Positions 44,576-52,966 of a stretch of 64,000 nucleotides of DNA are shown here, in pieces. The position numbers and the translations under genes were made by a program. Each line of letters opens with the position of its first letter. Position 1 is the first letter of the stretch. The notes under the pieces were generated by a model. The model saw nothing but the letters and a program-made list of their open reading frames with translations. It was not told where the DNA came from and made no database searches. Source of the DNA: Geomonas sp. Red32 (GTDB lineage Bacteria; Desulfobacterota; Desulfuromonadia; Geobacterales; Geobacteraceae); the NCBI RefSeq assembly GCF_023652955.1, contig NZ_JAKLOY010000013.1:1517-65516 (forward strand), given 5' to 3'.

Positions 44576-46231
44576 TTAGTCGAGGTCCAGGTCTTGGTTC
44601 AGCAGGGCCTGGTAGTCGGGGACGTCGTGCCAGAAGCGCTGCTGCAGTTCCTTCATGAGCGGCTCAAGGGTTTTCCGGTCCGAGGCGCTCACCGTGATCG
44701 CATGGTACTTGCGGGTGACCTGCCGTACCTTCATGAAGGCCAGCGGGTCGCTCTTCTTGAGGGCGGGGAGGAGGTCCGCCTTGTTGAACACCACGAGCCG
44801 CTGCTTGTCCCCCAGCCCGAGCTCGTCGAGGATCGCGTCCACCTGGATGATGTGTTCCTCGAAGCGAGGGTTCGAGCAGTCGACGAGGTGGATCAGGATG
44901 TCGGCGTCCTTCAGCTCCTCCAGGGTCGCCTTGAAGGCCCCGAGGAGCGATTTCGGGAGGCTCCTGATGAAGCCGACCGTATCGGTGATGATCACTTCCC
45001 GGTCCATCGGGAAACGGAGGCGGCGCGACGAGGTGTCGAGGGTGGCGAAGAGGAGGTTCTCGGTGAAGACTTCGCTCTTGGTCAGTGTGTTCAGGAGGGT
45101 CGACTTGCCGGCGTTGGTGTATCCCACGATGGAGATGATGGGAATCCCCGCCTTCACCCGTTTCTGGCGGCGCTGGTAGCGGCCGTTGGAAAGCTCCTTG
45201 AGCTCCCGCTCCAGGTGTGCGATCCGGTCCCGGATCCGCCGCCGGTCGACCTCGAGCTTGGTCTCGCCGGGGCCGCGCCCGCCGATCCCCCCCATGAGCC
45301 GCGACATCTGGACGCCGCGCCCGATCAGCCGGGGGAGGAGGTACTTCAACTGGGCGAGCTCCACCTGGACCTTGCCGTCCTGGGTGGTGGCGCGCCGGGC
45401 GAAGATGTCGAGGATCAGCTGGCTGCGGTCGATGACCTTCAGCTCGGAGAGCTCGGAGATCGAGCGGACCTGGGCCGGGGAGAGCTCCTGGTCGAACACC
45501 AGCATGGTGGCCCCGAGCTGGAGCGCCTTGATGAGCACCTCGCGGATCTTTCCCTCCCCCATGAGGTAGCGCGGATTGAACTCCTTCGGGCGCTGGATGA
45601 CCGTGTCGAGGACGCCGACCCCGGCGGTGCGGGCGAGCTCCTTGAGCTCCTCCATGGAATCGGCCGCCTCCTCCAGGGACTTCTGGGTCACCGAGATAAG
45701 GATGCCGCGCTCCTGTCCGGTCGAGACCGCCGTTCCCTCCTCCAGCCCCTTTTCCAGCGAGTATTCCAGCGTCTCGATGAAGGCGCGGAAATCGAGGTCG
45801 TAGCGGTTGAAGGGGACCGAGGGCTCGACGTGGTAGGGGGACGAGCTCCCCTTGGGGGGGACCAGGGCGGCGGTCTGGATGGAGAAACGGTCGGGGTTCT
45901 GGGTGAGCTGCAGCGCCGCGATCATGTCGAGACGCAGCAGCGAAAGGTCGGTCAGGTCGTCGTCGGAAAGGGTCTCCGCCTTGAGGTGGGTGTGGACGAG
46001 CCTAAGGCCGCGCACGAGGCGCCGCCCCAACGGGTATTCGTCCAGGGAGGGGATGAGGATTGCCCGTTCGTCGCCCACTATCAGGTAGGCGATCTCACCG
46101 ATCCGGCTGATCAGTACGCCGATCTGGCGCCTGATCTCCAGGGATATCTCCGCCAGTTCCCGGGCCAGCTCCAGCGAGATCACTTCGCCGGGACTGACGC
46201 GGCGGCGGTAGAGCCGTTCCAGCCTCTTCAT
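44576..46231 (-). CDS. hflX: Ribosome-splitting GTPase HflX
   Basis: 551 residues from ATG 46231. HflX binds the ribosome E-site region and splits stalled or hibernating 70S. The GTPase domain is intact: GYTNAGKSTL (G1), DTVGF (G3), NKAD (G4), SASD (G5). Before it are the HflX N-terminal domain (GVGVLDTVIQRPKEFNPRYLMGEGKI, FDQELSPAQ) and the glycine-rich RLMGGIGGRGPGETKLE. Some 180 further residues at the start make a long variant. The coding frame and its conservation pattern (YGNLTGLKPSQMKRLERLYRRR) run 15 codons upstream of ATG 46231 to an ATC at 46276 that has GGAGGGG 5 nt before it, with no ATG, GTG or TTG between; the true start may be that ATC. Co-directional between fabI and the TRIC gene. 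Confidence 0.93.
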   Translation of the reverse strand: MKRLERLYRRRVSPGEVISLELARELAEISLEIRRQIGVLISRIGEIAYLIVGDERAILIPSLDEYPLGRRLVRGLRLVHTHLKAETLSDDDLTDLSLLRLDMIAALQLTQNPDRFSIQTAALVPPKGSSSPYHVEPSVPFNRYDLDFRAFIETLEYSLEKGLEEGTAVSTGQERGILISVTQKSLEEAADSMEELKELARTAGVGVLDTVIQRPKEFNPRYLMGEGKIREVLIKALQLGATMLVFDQELSPAQVRSISELSELKVIDRSQLILDIFARRATTQDGKVQVELAQLKYLLPRLIGRGVQMSRLMGGIGGRGPGETKLEVDRRRIRDRIAHLERELKELSNGRYQRRQKRVKAGIPIISIVGYTNAGKSTLLNTLTKSEVFTENLLFATLDTSSRRLRFPMDREVIITDTVGFIRSLPKSLLGAFKATLEELKDADILIHLVDCSNPRFEEHIIQVDAILDELGLGDKQRLVVFNKADLLPALKKSDPLAFMKVRQVTRKYHAITVSASDRKTLEPLMKELQQRFWHDVPDYQALLNQDLDLD

Positions 46232-46314
46232 CTGGCTCGGCTTGAGCCCTGTCAGGTTACCGTATGGTTGTTTGATGGGTGCCCCTCCGGCATGCGGGAT
46301 TAAAAAGTATTCTA

Positions 46315-47085
46315 CTACAATCCAATGATATTGTAGCCGGCGTCCACGAAGTGGATCTCGCCGGTGACGCCGCAGGCGAGGTGGCTCGCGAGGTAGACGG
46401 CGGCTCCGGCCACCTCCTCCTGGCTGATGTTGCGCCGGAGCGGAGCCATGGACGCCATGTGGCCGGCGATCTGGTTGAAGCCCCCGACGCCCGCCGAGGC
46501 GAGGGTCTTGAGCGGCCCGGCCGAGATGGCGTTCACGCGGGCACCTTCCGGCCCCATGGCTTCGGCCAGATAGCGGACGCTCGCTTCGAGGGCGGCCTTG
46601 GCGACACCCATCACGTTGTAGCTCGGGAACACCTTCTGGGCGCCGAGGTAGGTCATGGCGATGACGCTGCCGTTACGGCCCGCCATCAGCGGGGCGGCCT
46701 CCTTGGCCATGGCGATGAGCGAGTAGGCGCTGATGTCGAGCGCGGTGGCGAACCCTTCGCGGGTGGTGTTCAGGAACGATCCCTTGAGCTCGTCCTTGCT
46801 GGCGAAGGCGACCGAGTGGACGAGGATGTCGAGCCCGCCCCAGGTCTTGCCGATCTCGGCGAATATGTTGGCTATGTCGGCGTCGCTGCGGACGTCGCAG
46901 GGGAGAATAGGCCCGGCCCCGATGCTTTCGCCCAGAGGGATGACCCTCTTGGCAACCGCCTCACCCGCGTAGGCGAGGGCGACTTGAGCCCCCTCCCGGC
47001 GGTATGCTTCGGCCACCGCCCAGGCGATGCTTCTTTCGTTGGCCACCCCGAAGATAAGGGCCTTTTTCCCTTCCAGTAAACCCAT
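46315..47085 (-). CDS. fabI: Enoyl-[acyl-carrier-protein] reductase FabI
   Basis: 256 residues, NADH-dependent last step of fatty-acid elongation. FabI features: LIFGVANERSIAWAVAEAYRREGA, DVRSDADI, LVHSVAFASKDEL, the active-site Y-x6-K in SYNVMGVAKAALEASVRYLA, and AISAGPLKTLASAGVGGFN. AAGGAG precedes ATG 47085. It leads a probable operon fabI-hflX-TRIC. A second, FabMG-like gene lies at 57.3 kb. Confidence 0.96.
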   Translation of the reverse strand: MGLLEGKKALIFGVANERSIAWAVAEAYRREGAQVALAYAGEAVAKRVIPLGESIGAGPILPCDVRSDADIANIFAEIGKTWGGLDILVHSVAFASKDELKGSFLNTTREGFATALDISAYSLIAMAKEAAPLMAGRNGSVIAMTYLGAQKVFPSYNVMGVAKAALEASVRYLAEAMGPEGARVNAISAGPLKTLASAGVGGFNQIAGHMASMAPLRRNISQEEVAGAAVYLASHLACGVTGEIHFVDAGYNIIGL

Positions 47086-47269
47086 GTGTTCTCCTTATGG
47101 CCGCTGTCGGCACAAAACTGCGCTACGGGCCCGAGGGCGCCATAGCAACGGCGCATAATAATGAAAAAGCCAGTGGAATGCAAGATATATGGCCTGCTTG
47201 GAGGACGAAAATGGGTATACGCAGAGGTGGGGATGGATGGGGGATGGAACTCTAAAAGGGGCCATCGGG

Positions 47270-47302
47270 TCCCCCCTTGTAAAGGGGGGAGTGGGGGGAT
47301 TT
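47270..47302. repeat. C/G-rich intergenic palindrome, family A copy 3
   Basis: TCCCCCCTTGTAAAGGGGGG then AGTGGGGGGATT. It lies between the fabI gene and the end of the small membrane-protein gene. Confidence 0.7.
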
Positions 47303-47319
47303 GCTTATGCCGAGCCGGA

Positions 47320-47577
47320 TTAAACCTCTGCTTCCTGTTCCTTCTCCGGTAGCGGTGTGCCCGCTTCGTCCACCGGCTGCTGCCGTACCACTCTCTCCTG
47401 GGCGCTGATGGTCCGCTCGAGGTCGGCCAGCCGCTTCTCCATCTTCTCCACCACCTCCAGCGTGCGGTCGACCCTCCCCTTGATCGAGAAGATCACGAAG
47501 GGGAGGACGAACCAGATGACGGTCAGGAAGAAGCCGATGATGGAGAGCATCATCATGAATCCGCCGAAGACTTCCAT
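47320..47577 (-). CDS. Small membrane protein with coiled coil
   Basis: 85 residues from ATG 47577, chosen because CGGAGG lies 6 nt before it. One strongly hydrophobic helix (about 5-31, MMMLSIIGFFLTVIWFVLPFVIF) followed by a charged coiled coil (GRVDRTLEVVEKMEKRLADLERTI) and an acidic tail. No family recognised; the plan resembles small phage-shock-type or division-site scaffolds but no function can be given. Last gene of a four-gene run with the TSCPD, YkgJ and response-regulator genes. Confidence 0.75.
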   Translation of the reverse strand: MEVFGGFMMMLSIIGFFLTVIWFVLPFVIFSIKGRVDRTLEVVEKMEKRLADLERTISAQERVVRQQPVDEAGTPLPEKEQEAEV

Positions 47578-47591
47578 GGGACCTCCGGGCA

Positions 47592-47849
47592 TTACTGGGC
47601 TCCCGCTACGGCCTGCTCCAGGGCTTTGGCAAGCTGATCGGGGCACGAGGTGTTCCCCTGGCAGGGGATCCCCTTGAGCCGGGTGATGGCTTCTTTTACC
47701 GGCATCCCGCGTACCAGCGCCGCGACCGCCTGGGTATTCCCCGCGCAGCCTTGAAAAAATTCGGTGTTCACGATGATGCCGTCTTCGATCTCGATGTCGA
47801 TCCGGGTGGCACAGCTCCCGGAGGTGTGGTAGCTAACCTGGGTCTTCAC
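47592..47849 (-). CDS. TSCPD-domain protein (TIGR03905 type)
   Basis: 85 residues: VSYHTSGSCATRIDIEIEDGIIVNTEFFQGCAGNTQAVAALVRGMPVKEAITRLKGIPC.. with the closing TSCPD motif that names the family. The same domain ends some class II ribonucleotide reductases; free small forms have no known role, though the cysteines suggest metal binding or redox use. GTG start 47849 behind AAGGAG. 14 nt before the small membrane-protein gene. Confidence 0.9.
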   Translation of the reverse strand: MKTQVSYHTSGSCATRIDIEIEDGIIVNTEFFQGCAGNTQAVAALVRGMPVKEAITRLKGIPCQGNTSCPDQLAKALEQAVAGAQ

Positions 47850-47898
47850 GTACTGCTCCTTGTAAGTGTAATGGGTTGGTGGTAGTCCAATGGTGGTA

Positions 47899-48432
47899 TC
47901 AGGCTACGGAGTCGGGCTCTTCCTGGGGGCCGAGGATGGCGTCGGCGATGGTGACCCGTTCGGGGCCGGGAGAGGATTGGAGGTACAGCGCGTTGATGGC
48001 CGCCAGCACGGCGTTGAGGCGTTCAAGGTCGATCACCGCGCTCCCCGGGATGCTTTCCAGCTCCTGGAAATTGCGGGGGCAGAAATCGACCTCCTGTTCA
48101 CCCTCCCGGGTGATCAGAAGGGGGAGGCCGTGGGTGCGGCAGATGATCGGGCGCGCCTCGTACAGAAGGCAGAGACCGCCCTTGAGAAGCGGGCAGTGGC
48201 CGTCCGGGGTGGACTCTTCGGCTGAGGAGCGGATCACCCCGGCTTCTGCGGTGGGACGCCTGGAGAGGGCCTGGCGAAGAGCAGCGGCCTCGACTGCGAA
48301 GATGGAGAGGTGGCGGCAGCAGGAGTCGCAGCCGGGGGTGCAGGAGATGTGGGAGGCCAGGCTGGAGGCGGTGCGGCCGCAGAGTTCGTCGACGCGGCCG
48401 ACCAGGGTGAGATAGTTATCGAGGGCGGGCAT
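47899..48432 (-). CDS. YkgJ-family cysteine-cluster protein
   Basis: 177 residues. The cluster motif SCTPGCDSCCRHLS followed by CPLLKGGLCLLYEARPIICRTHGLPL and FCPRNF is that of the CxxCx(n)CC zinc/iron-chelating family. Function unknown; related proteins are thought to bind Zn or Fe-S. It starts 2 nt after the response-regulator stop, so the two are probably coupled. Confidence 0.88.
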   Translation of the reverse strand: MPALDNYLTLVGRVDELCGRTASSLASHISCTPGCDSCCRHLSIFAVEAAALRQALSRRPTAEAGVIRSSAEESTPDGHCPLLKGGLCLLYEARPIICRTHGLPLLITREGEQEVDFCPRNFQELESIPGSAVIDLERLNAVLAAINALYLQSSPGPERVTIADAILGPQEEPDSVA

Positions 48433-48434
48433 TG

Positions 48435-48905
48435 TTACCCCGTGCCGCGGAGGCTCTTCGTGAACGCTTCCATCAGCTCTTTGCTCAGGTAAAAGTACGG
48501 CTTCTCAATGGTGCCGGTGAAACCGAAGGTCTGGTAGTTCATCATGACGGGGTCGTCGGTTCTTCCGCTGGAAACGTACCCTTTGGCCTCGGGATCGATC
48601 TCCAGCAGCAACTTCATCGCCTCGGCTCCCCCGACGCCGCCGGGTATGTTGAGGTCGAGGATCACCGCTACGAACGGCGACCCTGCGTCGCGATGCTCAC
48701 GGTACAGTTTCACGGCTTCGGTTCCGTCAGCGGCAAATTCCACATCGAACCCATACCGTTTGAGTGTTTCACCCGCGACGAATCGTACCATCTCGTCATC
48801 GTCCATCACGAGCACCTTCGTCACTGCCTGCTGACCGCCTTCGCCCATAGAAGAATCCCCGGTTGCTGGTTGTGTAGCTGGTTGAGACGTGATATGTAGT
48901 GCCAT
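48435..48905 (-). CDS. Single-domain response regulator
   Basis: 156 residues or 137 if it starts at the second Met (48848), which has GGGGA before it; the first ATG at 48905 has no ribosome site. A lone receiver: VLVMDDDEMVRF (acidic pocket), ILDLNIPGGVGG (phospho-Asp), YVSSGR (Thr/Ser position), and GTIEKPY (Lys). VSSG and GYV match receivers that follow hybrid-kinase relays. No output domain. First gene of a run with the YkgJ, TSCPD and membrane-protein genes. Confidence 0.85.
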   Translation of the reverse strand: MALHITSQPATQPATGDSSMGEGGQQAVTKVLVMDDDEMVRFVAGETLKRYGFDVEFAADGTEAVKLYREHRDAGSPFVAVILDLNIPGGVGGAEAMKLLLEIDPEAKGYVSSGRTDDPVMMNYQTFGFTGTIEKPYFYLSKELMEAFTKSLRGTG

Positions 48906-49023
48906 ACATCTATAGCGTGGAAGATGGGTGCTTGCAAGCCGATTTTTTCATGTGAGGCGTAAAATGCGGTGCTTACGGCGCGAGGTATCTGCCGGGTGCC
49001 CTTATAGATAAAGGAGGCCCGCG

Positions 49024-49512
49024 ATGGCCAAGGTGAAGACGCCGGTGACGGCGGCGGTCAGGGTGCTCAGGGATGCCAAGGTGACCTACGAAGAGCACCT
49101 CTACAACTACGAGGAGAAGGGCGGGACCGCGGTATCCGCCCGGGAGCTCGGGGTGGACGAGCACGCCGTCATCAAGACCCTCATCATGGAGGACGAGAGC
49201 AAGGCGCCGCTGGTCGTTCTCATGCACGGCGACTACCAGGTTTCCACCAAGGAACTGGCCCGGGCCATCGGGGTGAAATCGGTCGCACCTTGCGCCCCCG
49301 AGATCGCCAATCGCCACTCCGGCTACATGGTCGGGGGAACCTCCCCGTTCGGCACCCGGAAGCGGATGCCGGTCTACGTGGAGGAGAGCATCCTCGCCCT
49401 GCCGAAGATCTACATCAACGGCGGTCACCGCGGCTTCCTCGTCGCGATCTCCCCCGCCGAGCTGGTCAGGGTGCTCAACCCCGTCCCCGTTCAGGTCGGC
49501 ATCGAAGGCTGA
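49024..49512 (+). CDS. ybaK: YbaK-family aminoacyl-tRNA deacylase
   Basis: 162 residues. YbaK-type proteins hydrolyse mischarged Cys-tRNA(Pro). Seen are YEEHLYNYEEKGGTAVSARELGV, the catalytic-lysine segment VIKTLIMEDE, HGDYQVSTKELARAIG, and GYMVGGTSPFGTRKRMPVYVEE (family GG.SP.g). AAAGGAGG precedes ATG 49024. Followed 56 nt later by the sirtuin gene. Confidence 0.9.
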   Translation: MAKVKTPVTAAVRVLRDAKVTYEEHLYNYEEKGGTAVSARELGVDEHAVIKTLIMEDESKAPLVVLMHGDYQVSTKELARAIGVKSVAPCAPEIANRHSGYMVGGTSPFGTRKRMPVYVEESILALPKIYINGGHRGFLVAISPAELVRVLNPVPVQVGIEG

Positions 49513-49568
49513 CCACTACCCTCGTCGCTTGAGGGAGGTTTTCCCCTCCCGTTACAGGAGGCGGTTCC

Positions 49569-50411
49569 ATGGATCTTTCCGATCAGTACGCCAAAGCTGC
49601 CGAATGGATCGGTGAAGCCCAGGCACTCCTCGTGACCGCCGGCGCGGGCATGGGCGTCGATTCCGGCCTCCCCGACTTTCGCGGCGATGCCGGCTTCTGG
49701 AAAGCCTATCCCCTCTACCAGCGTCTCGGGATCAGCTTCGTCGACGCTGCCAACCCCGACCACTTCGAGCGCGACCCCTCCTTCGGCTGGGGCTTTTACG
49801 GCCACCGTACCAACCTCTACCGCGAGACCGTTCCCCACCGCGGCTTCTCGATACTGTTGGAATGGTCACGGCGCTTCGGGATGGAGTACTTCGTGGCCAC
49901 CTCCAACGTAGACGGCCAGTTCCAGAAGGCCGGCTACCGCGAAGACGCCGTCCTCGAGTTTCACGGCTCCATCCACCACCTGCAGTGCACCCGCCCCTGC
50001 TCGAACCGGATCTGGGAGAACCGTGAAGCGTTCGGGATCGACCTGGAGACCATGCGCTCCGGCCACGTGCCGCTTTGCCCGCACTGCGGCGCCACCGCCC
50101 GCCCCAACATCCTCATGTTCGGCGACTGGGGGTGGATCGAGGAGCGGACCCGCCGCCAGCAGGACCGCTTCCGTGCCTTCCTCGACCGCAACTCCGGGAA
50201 AAGGATCGTGGTCGTCGAGATGGGGGCCGGTACCGCCATCCCGACCGTGCGCGCCGCCAGCGAACGGGTCGGTTCCCTCTCCCACGCCCACGTTGTCCGG
50301 ATCAACCCCCGCGAGCCCGAAATCCGCCCGCCCCACATCTCGCTCCCCTGCAACGCGCTGGAAGCCCTGTCGGCCATCGACGATTGCCTCGCCAAGCCGG
50401 CGCAAGGATAG
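49569..50411 (+). CDS. Sir2-family NAD-dependent deacylase
   Basis: 280 residues. NAD-binding GAGMGVDSGLPDFRG (about residues 25-39), TSNVDGQFQKAG (family T-x-N-V-D), catalytic His in LEFHGSIHHLQC, and zinc cysteines C-x4-C (CTRPC) and CPHC. GAGTAIPTVR closes the NAD pocket. Normal bacterial sirtuin length. It would remove acyl groups from protein lysines, with the substrate unknown. AGGAGG precedes ATG 49569. Confidence 0.93.
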   Translation: MDLSDQYAKAAEWIGEAQALLVTAGAGMGVDSGLPDFRGDAGFWKAYPLYQRLGISFVDAANPDHFERDPSFGWGFYGHRTNLYRETVPHRGFSILLEWSRRFGMEYFVATSNVDGQFQKAGYREDAVLEFHGSIHHLQCTRPCSNRIWENREAFGIDLETMRSGHVPLCPHCGATARPNILMFGDWGWIEERTRRQQDRFRAFLDRNSGKRIVVVEMGAGTAIPTVRAASERVGSLSHAHVVRINPREPEIRPPHISLPCNALEALSAIDDCLAKPAQG

Positions 50412-50608
50412 GAGCTTCCCCTCCTTCAGGGGAAGGGGGGCCTAAGGCTGCGCGGCGGTTTCTTTACCGTCCTGCGATGGCTCATATCAGCTGTGCCTGA
50501 CGCGTACCTGGCATCCTCAAAAAATTCTGCTATTATTATGCAATTCTAATTCTGAGCCTTGCGCCGGCCTTGGTGCTTCCGTAGAAAACCCCAGAGTGGA
50601 GAAACCAT

Positions 50609-51343
50609 ATGAGCGAGAATCTGCTTGAGGCCCCTGAGCGGGACGCGATCGAAGCGCATCTGAAAAAGTGTCAGGAAAACTTTGGCCGGGAGACTTCCTT
50701 CGAGCAGTTGCTTGGCTTCGTCACCGGCGCCGTCATCACGCCGGGAGGATTCGAGCCATCAGATTGGCTGCAACAGTTATTCGATCTCAACGGAATAGCA
50801 CTCGGCGCAGTAGAAGAGATCGAGGTCTTCATGGAATCGCTGCTGTCTCTGTACGAGAGGGTGGAGGCCGTGAAGCTGCAGGGAGGAAAGCTGTTTCCTT
50901 TCGATCTGCTCAAGGTGAACCTCGTGTCGGATGCCCAGCCGGTCATCGATTGGGCAACCGGCCTGCATCACGCGATCTCGTCGCAGGAGGACATCTGGAT
51001 TCCTTACGAGGATGAAGTGGATGATATCGATGAGAAATTAAAGGAAGAGGTCAACCTGAACATCCAATCCCTCGGCACGGTGGTAGATCCTTCTACGATA
51101 CCGGAGATAGTGAAGGACCCGATTCCTTTCCAGCGCAACGTCCTGGCTGGCTCCCCCGATTGGCACCATGCGTTGCGCGAAAGCTGGGACGAGGAGCTTA
51201 TTATGCTGTTCCGGATCTTCGGTATCGCCCGCCTGCACCATATCGTGGATTCGCTGCAGCGTTACGCAGCCGCCTATGATGAGGATTTTGTGGTAGTCGA
51301 CGCCAGCAAATTGGGGATGCCCCGGGACGGGGAGGAGTCCTGA
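50609..51343 (+). CDS. UPF0149/YecA-like protein
   Basis: 244 residues, acidic, no signal. The segment EQLLGFVTGAVITPGGFEPSDWLQQLF is the hallmark of the YgfB/YecA (UPF0149) family, which otherwise has unknown function. The C-terminal SEC-C zinc motif of some YecA proteins is not seen. The gene is less GC-rich than its surroundings, with more A/T-ending codons, which may point to recent acquisition. A good -10-like TATTAT lies at about 50533. TGGAG precedes the ATG. It ends at a terminator shared with the convergent VOC gene. Confidence 0.75.
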   Translation: MSENLLEAPERDAIEAHLKKCQENFGRETSFEQLLGFVTGAVITPGGFEPSDWLQQLFDLNGIALGAVEEIEVFMESLLSLYERVEAVKLQGGKLFPFDLLKVNLVSDAQPVIDWATGLHHAISSQEDIWIPYEDEVDDIDEKLKEEVNLNIQSLGTVVDPSTIPEIVKDPIPFQRNVLAGSPDWHHALRESWDEELIMLFRIFGIARLHHIVDSLQRYAAAYDEDFVVVDASKLGMPRDGEES

Positions 51344-51390
51344 CCGGCCAGCGGCCATGGTCTGCCGTATCGTAGGGGCGTAGGCATCGT

Positions 51391-51422
51391 AAAAGGGCCG
51401 GCTTTTCAAGCTGGCCCTTTTA
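51391..51422. terminator. Bidirectional terminator
   Basis: AAAAGGGCCGGCT pairs with AGCTGGCCCTTTT (one G-T mismatch pair). A tract on one side and T tract on the other let it serve the converging UPF0149 and VOC genes. Confidence 0.9.
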
Positions 51423-51435
51423 CATTCCGCCTCTG

Positions 51436-51837
51436 TCACGCCACCAGTGGCAGATTCAACTGCCAGGAAACGCCAAAGCGGTCGCTGCACCAGCCGAACC
51501 GGCGGCTGAAGCCGTAGCCGTTGAGCGGCATGAAGACCATGCCGCCTTCGGAGAGCAGGGCGAAAGCACGATCCAGTTCTTCGGCCGAGGCAAAGTCGAC
51601 GAACAGCGAGATCGACGGCGTGAAGGTGAAGGCGTGCTTCACGAAGCTGTCGCTGAACAGCAAGCGATGGCCGTTCAAGTCAACCCGCGCCAGCTTCACG
51701 GTGCCCTCAGGTCCCTGCTCTCCCGCGCCGTAGCGCTGGATCTCTTCGACGCGGAAATCCGGAAAAACGGAGCCGTACAGTGACAGGGCATCCTGCGCGT
51801 TGCCGTCCTGGAACATGAGAAAGGTAGAAACGATCAT
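51436..51837 (-). CDS. VOC-family PhnB-like protein
   Basis: 133 residues from ATG 51837 (behind TTGGAGGG); the longer frame to 51912 adds 25 residues without a ribosome site. A vicinal-oxygen-chelate protein of the PhnB/3-demethylubiquinone methyltransferase-like group: STFLMFQDGNAQDALSLYGSVFPDF, LLFSDSFVKHAFTFTPSISLFVDF, GGMVFMPLNGYGFSRRFGWCSDRFGVSWQLNL. Members lack the methyltransferase activity their old name suggests; function unknown. Confidence 0.88.
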   Translation of the reverse strand: MIVSTFLMFQDGNAQDALSLYGSVFPDFRVEEIQRYGAGEQGPEGTVKLARVDLNGHRLLFSDSFVKHAFTFTPSISLFVDFASAEELDRAFALLSEGGMVFMPLNGYGFSRRFGWCSDRFGVSWQLNLPLVA

Positions 51838-52000
51838 AGTAAGCCCTCCAATTGGCTCCTTGTGCCGCCCGTGATAGGCACTGTTCTTCACCGTCTGTTG
51901 CAACCTTGCCACACGTTTTCTTCCTGTATAATCCCCTTGATTTCCGTGACCCTACCTGTTAGTATGCACATTTTTTAGGCAGAAAAGGAAGATGAAACCT

Positions 52001-52966
52001 ATGCAGAAAACGGTGGCGATCGGATCGCTGACCTTGAAGAACCGGTTGTTCCTCGCCCCGATGGCGGGAATAACCAACCTCCCGATGCGATTGATCGCCC
52101 GCCGCGAGGGGGCCTCGCTCACCTTCACCGAAATGGTCAGCGTGAACGGACTCACCCGCGAGGGGCGCAAGAGTTTCGATCTTTTGAAGACTACCCAGGA
52201 GGACCGCCCCATCGGGATGCAGCTCTTCGGCGACGAGCCGGAGATGGTGGCCGAGGCCGCCCGGCTGGTCGAGGGGTACGGCGAGCTGGTGGATATTAAC
52301 ATGGGCTGCCCGGTTCGCAAAGTGGTCGGCACCGGGGCCGGCAGCGCCCTTTTGAAGGATCCTCCCCGCATCGCCGCCATGGTGGCCGCGGTGAGGAAGG
52401 CGACCACGCTCCCGCTGACCATCAAGATCCGCACTGGCTGGGTTTGCGGCGACGACGTCTTCCTCGAGGTGGGACGGATCGCCCAGGAGGAGGGGGCCGA
52501 CGCCATCACCCTCCACCCCAGGAGCCGCGCGATGATGTTCGACGGCCACGCCGACTGGTCGAAGATCGGCGAGCTGAAGAGTCTCCTGAAGATCCCGGTG
52601 ATCGGCAGCGGTGACCTCTTTACCGCCCAGGACGTGGCCGCCATGCTGGAGCAGACCGGCTGCGACGCGGTGATGGTGGCCCGCGGCGCGATGGGGAATC
52701 CCTGGATCTTCCGCGACTCCCTTGCCATGCTGGCCGGCGGGGAGCCCGTCCCCCCCACCGCTTCCGAGCGCCATCAGGCCGCCCTCGAGCACCTCGCCCT
52801 TTTCGAGGAGCACGAGGGAGAGCGGCTCGCGCTCATGGAGATGCGCAAGCATCTCGCCTGGTATTCCAAGGGACTTCCCGGCGCCGCCCAATTCCGGGCC
52901 GCCGTCAACCGGATCGAGGATCGTTCCCAACTTGTCGAGGCAATGGAGAGCTTTTTCCATGGGTGA
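52001..52966 (+). CDS. dusB: tRNA-dihydrouridine synthase
   Basis: About 321 residues, FMN-dependent reduction of uridines in the tRNA D-loop. Family motifs: LAPMAGITNLPMRL, INMGCPVRKVVGTGAGSALL with catalytic Cys, KIRTGW, ITLHPRSRAMMFDGHADWS, VIGSGDLFTAQDV, VARGAMGNPWIF. An ATG at 51992 sits immediately after AGGAAG, too close for use, so ATG 52001 with normal spacing is preferred. The last 8 nt overlap the start of the ntrB-type kinase gene; dusB followed by a regulator is a known arrangement (dusB-ntrBC in alphaproteobacteria, dusB-fis in Escherichia coli). Confidence 0.93.
   Translation: MQKTVAIGSLTLKNRLFLAPMAGITNLPMRLIARREGASLTFTEMVSVNGLTREGRKSFDLLKTTQEDRPIGMQLFGDEPEMVAEAARLVEGYGELVDINMGCPVRKVVGTGAGSALLKDPPRIAAMVAAVRKATTLPLTIKIRTGWVCGDDVFLEVGRIAQEEGADAITLHPRSRAMMFDGHADWSKIGELKSLLKIPVIGSGDLFTAQDVAAMLEQTGCDAVMVARGAMGNPWIFRDSLAMLAGGEPVPPTASERHQAALEHLALFEEHEGERLALMEMRKHLAWYSKGLPGAAQFRAAVNRIEDRSQLVEAMESFFHG

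Noticed and set aside
44594-46303. A 569-codon plus-strand frame opposite hflX.
   Set aside because: Antisense shadow; hflX has intact GTPase motifs on the other strand.
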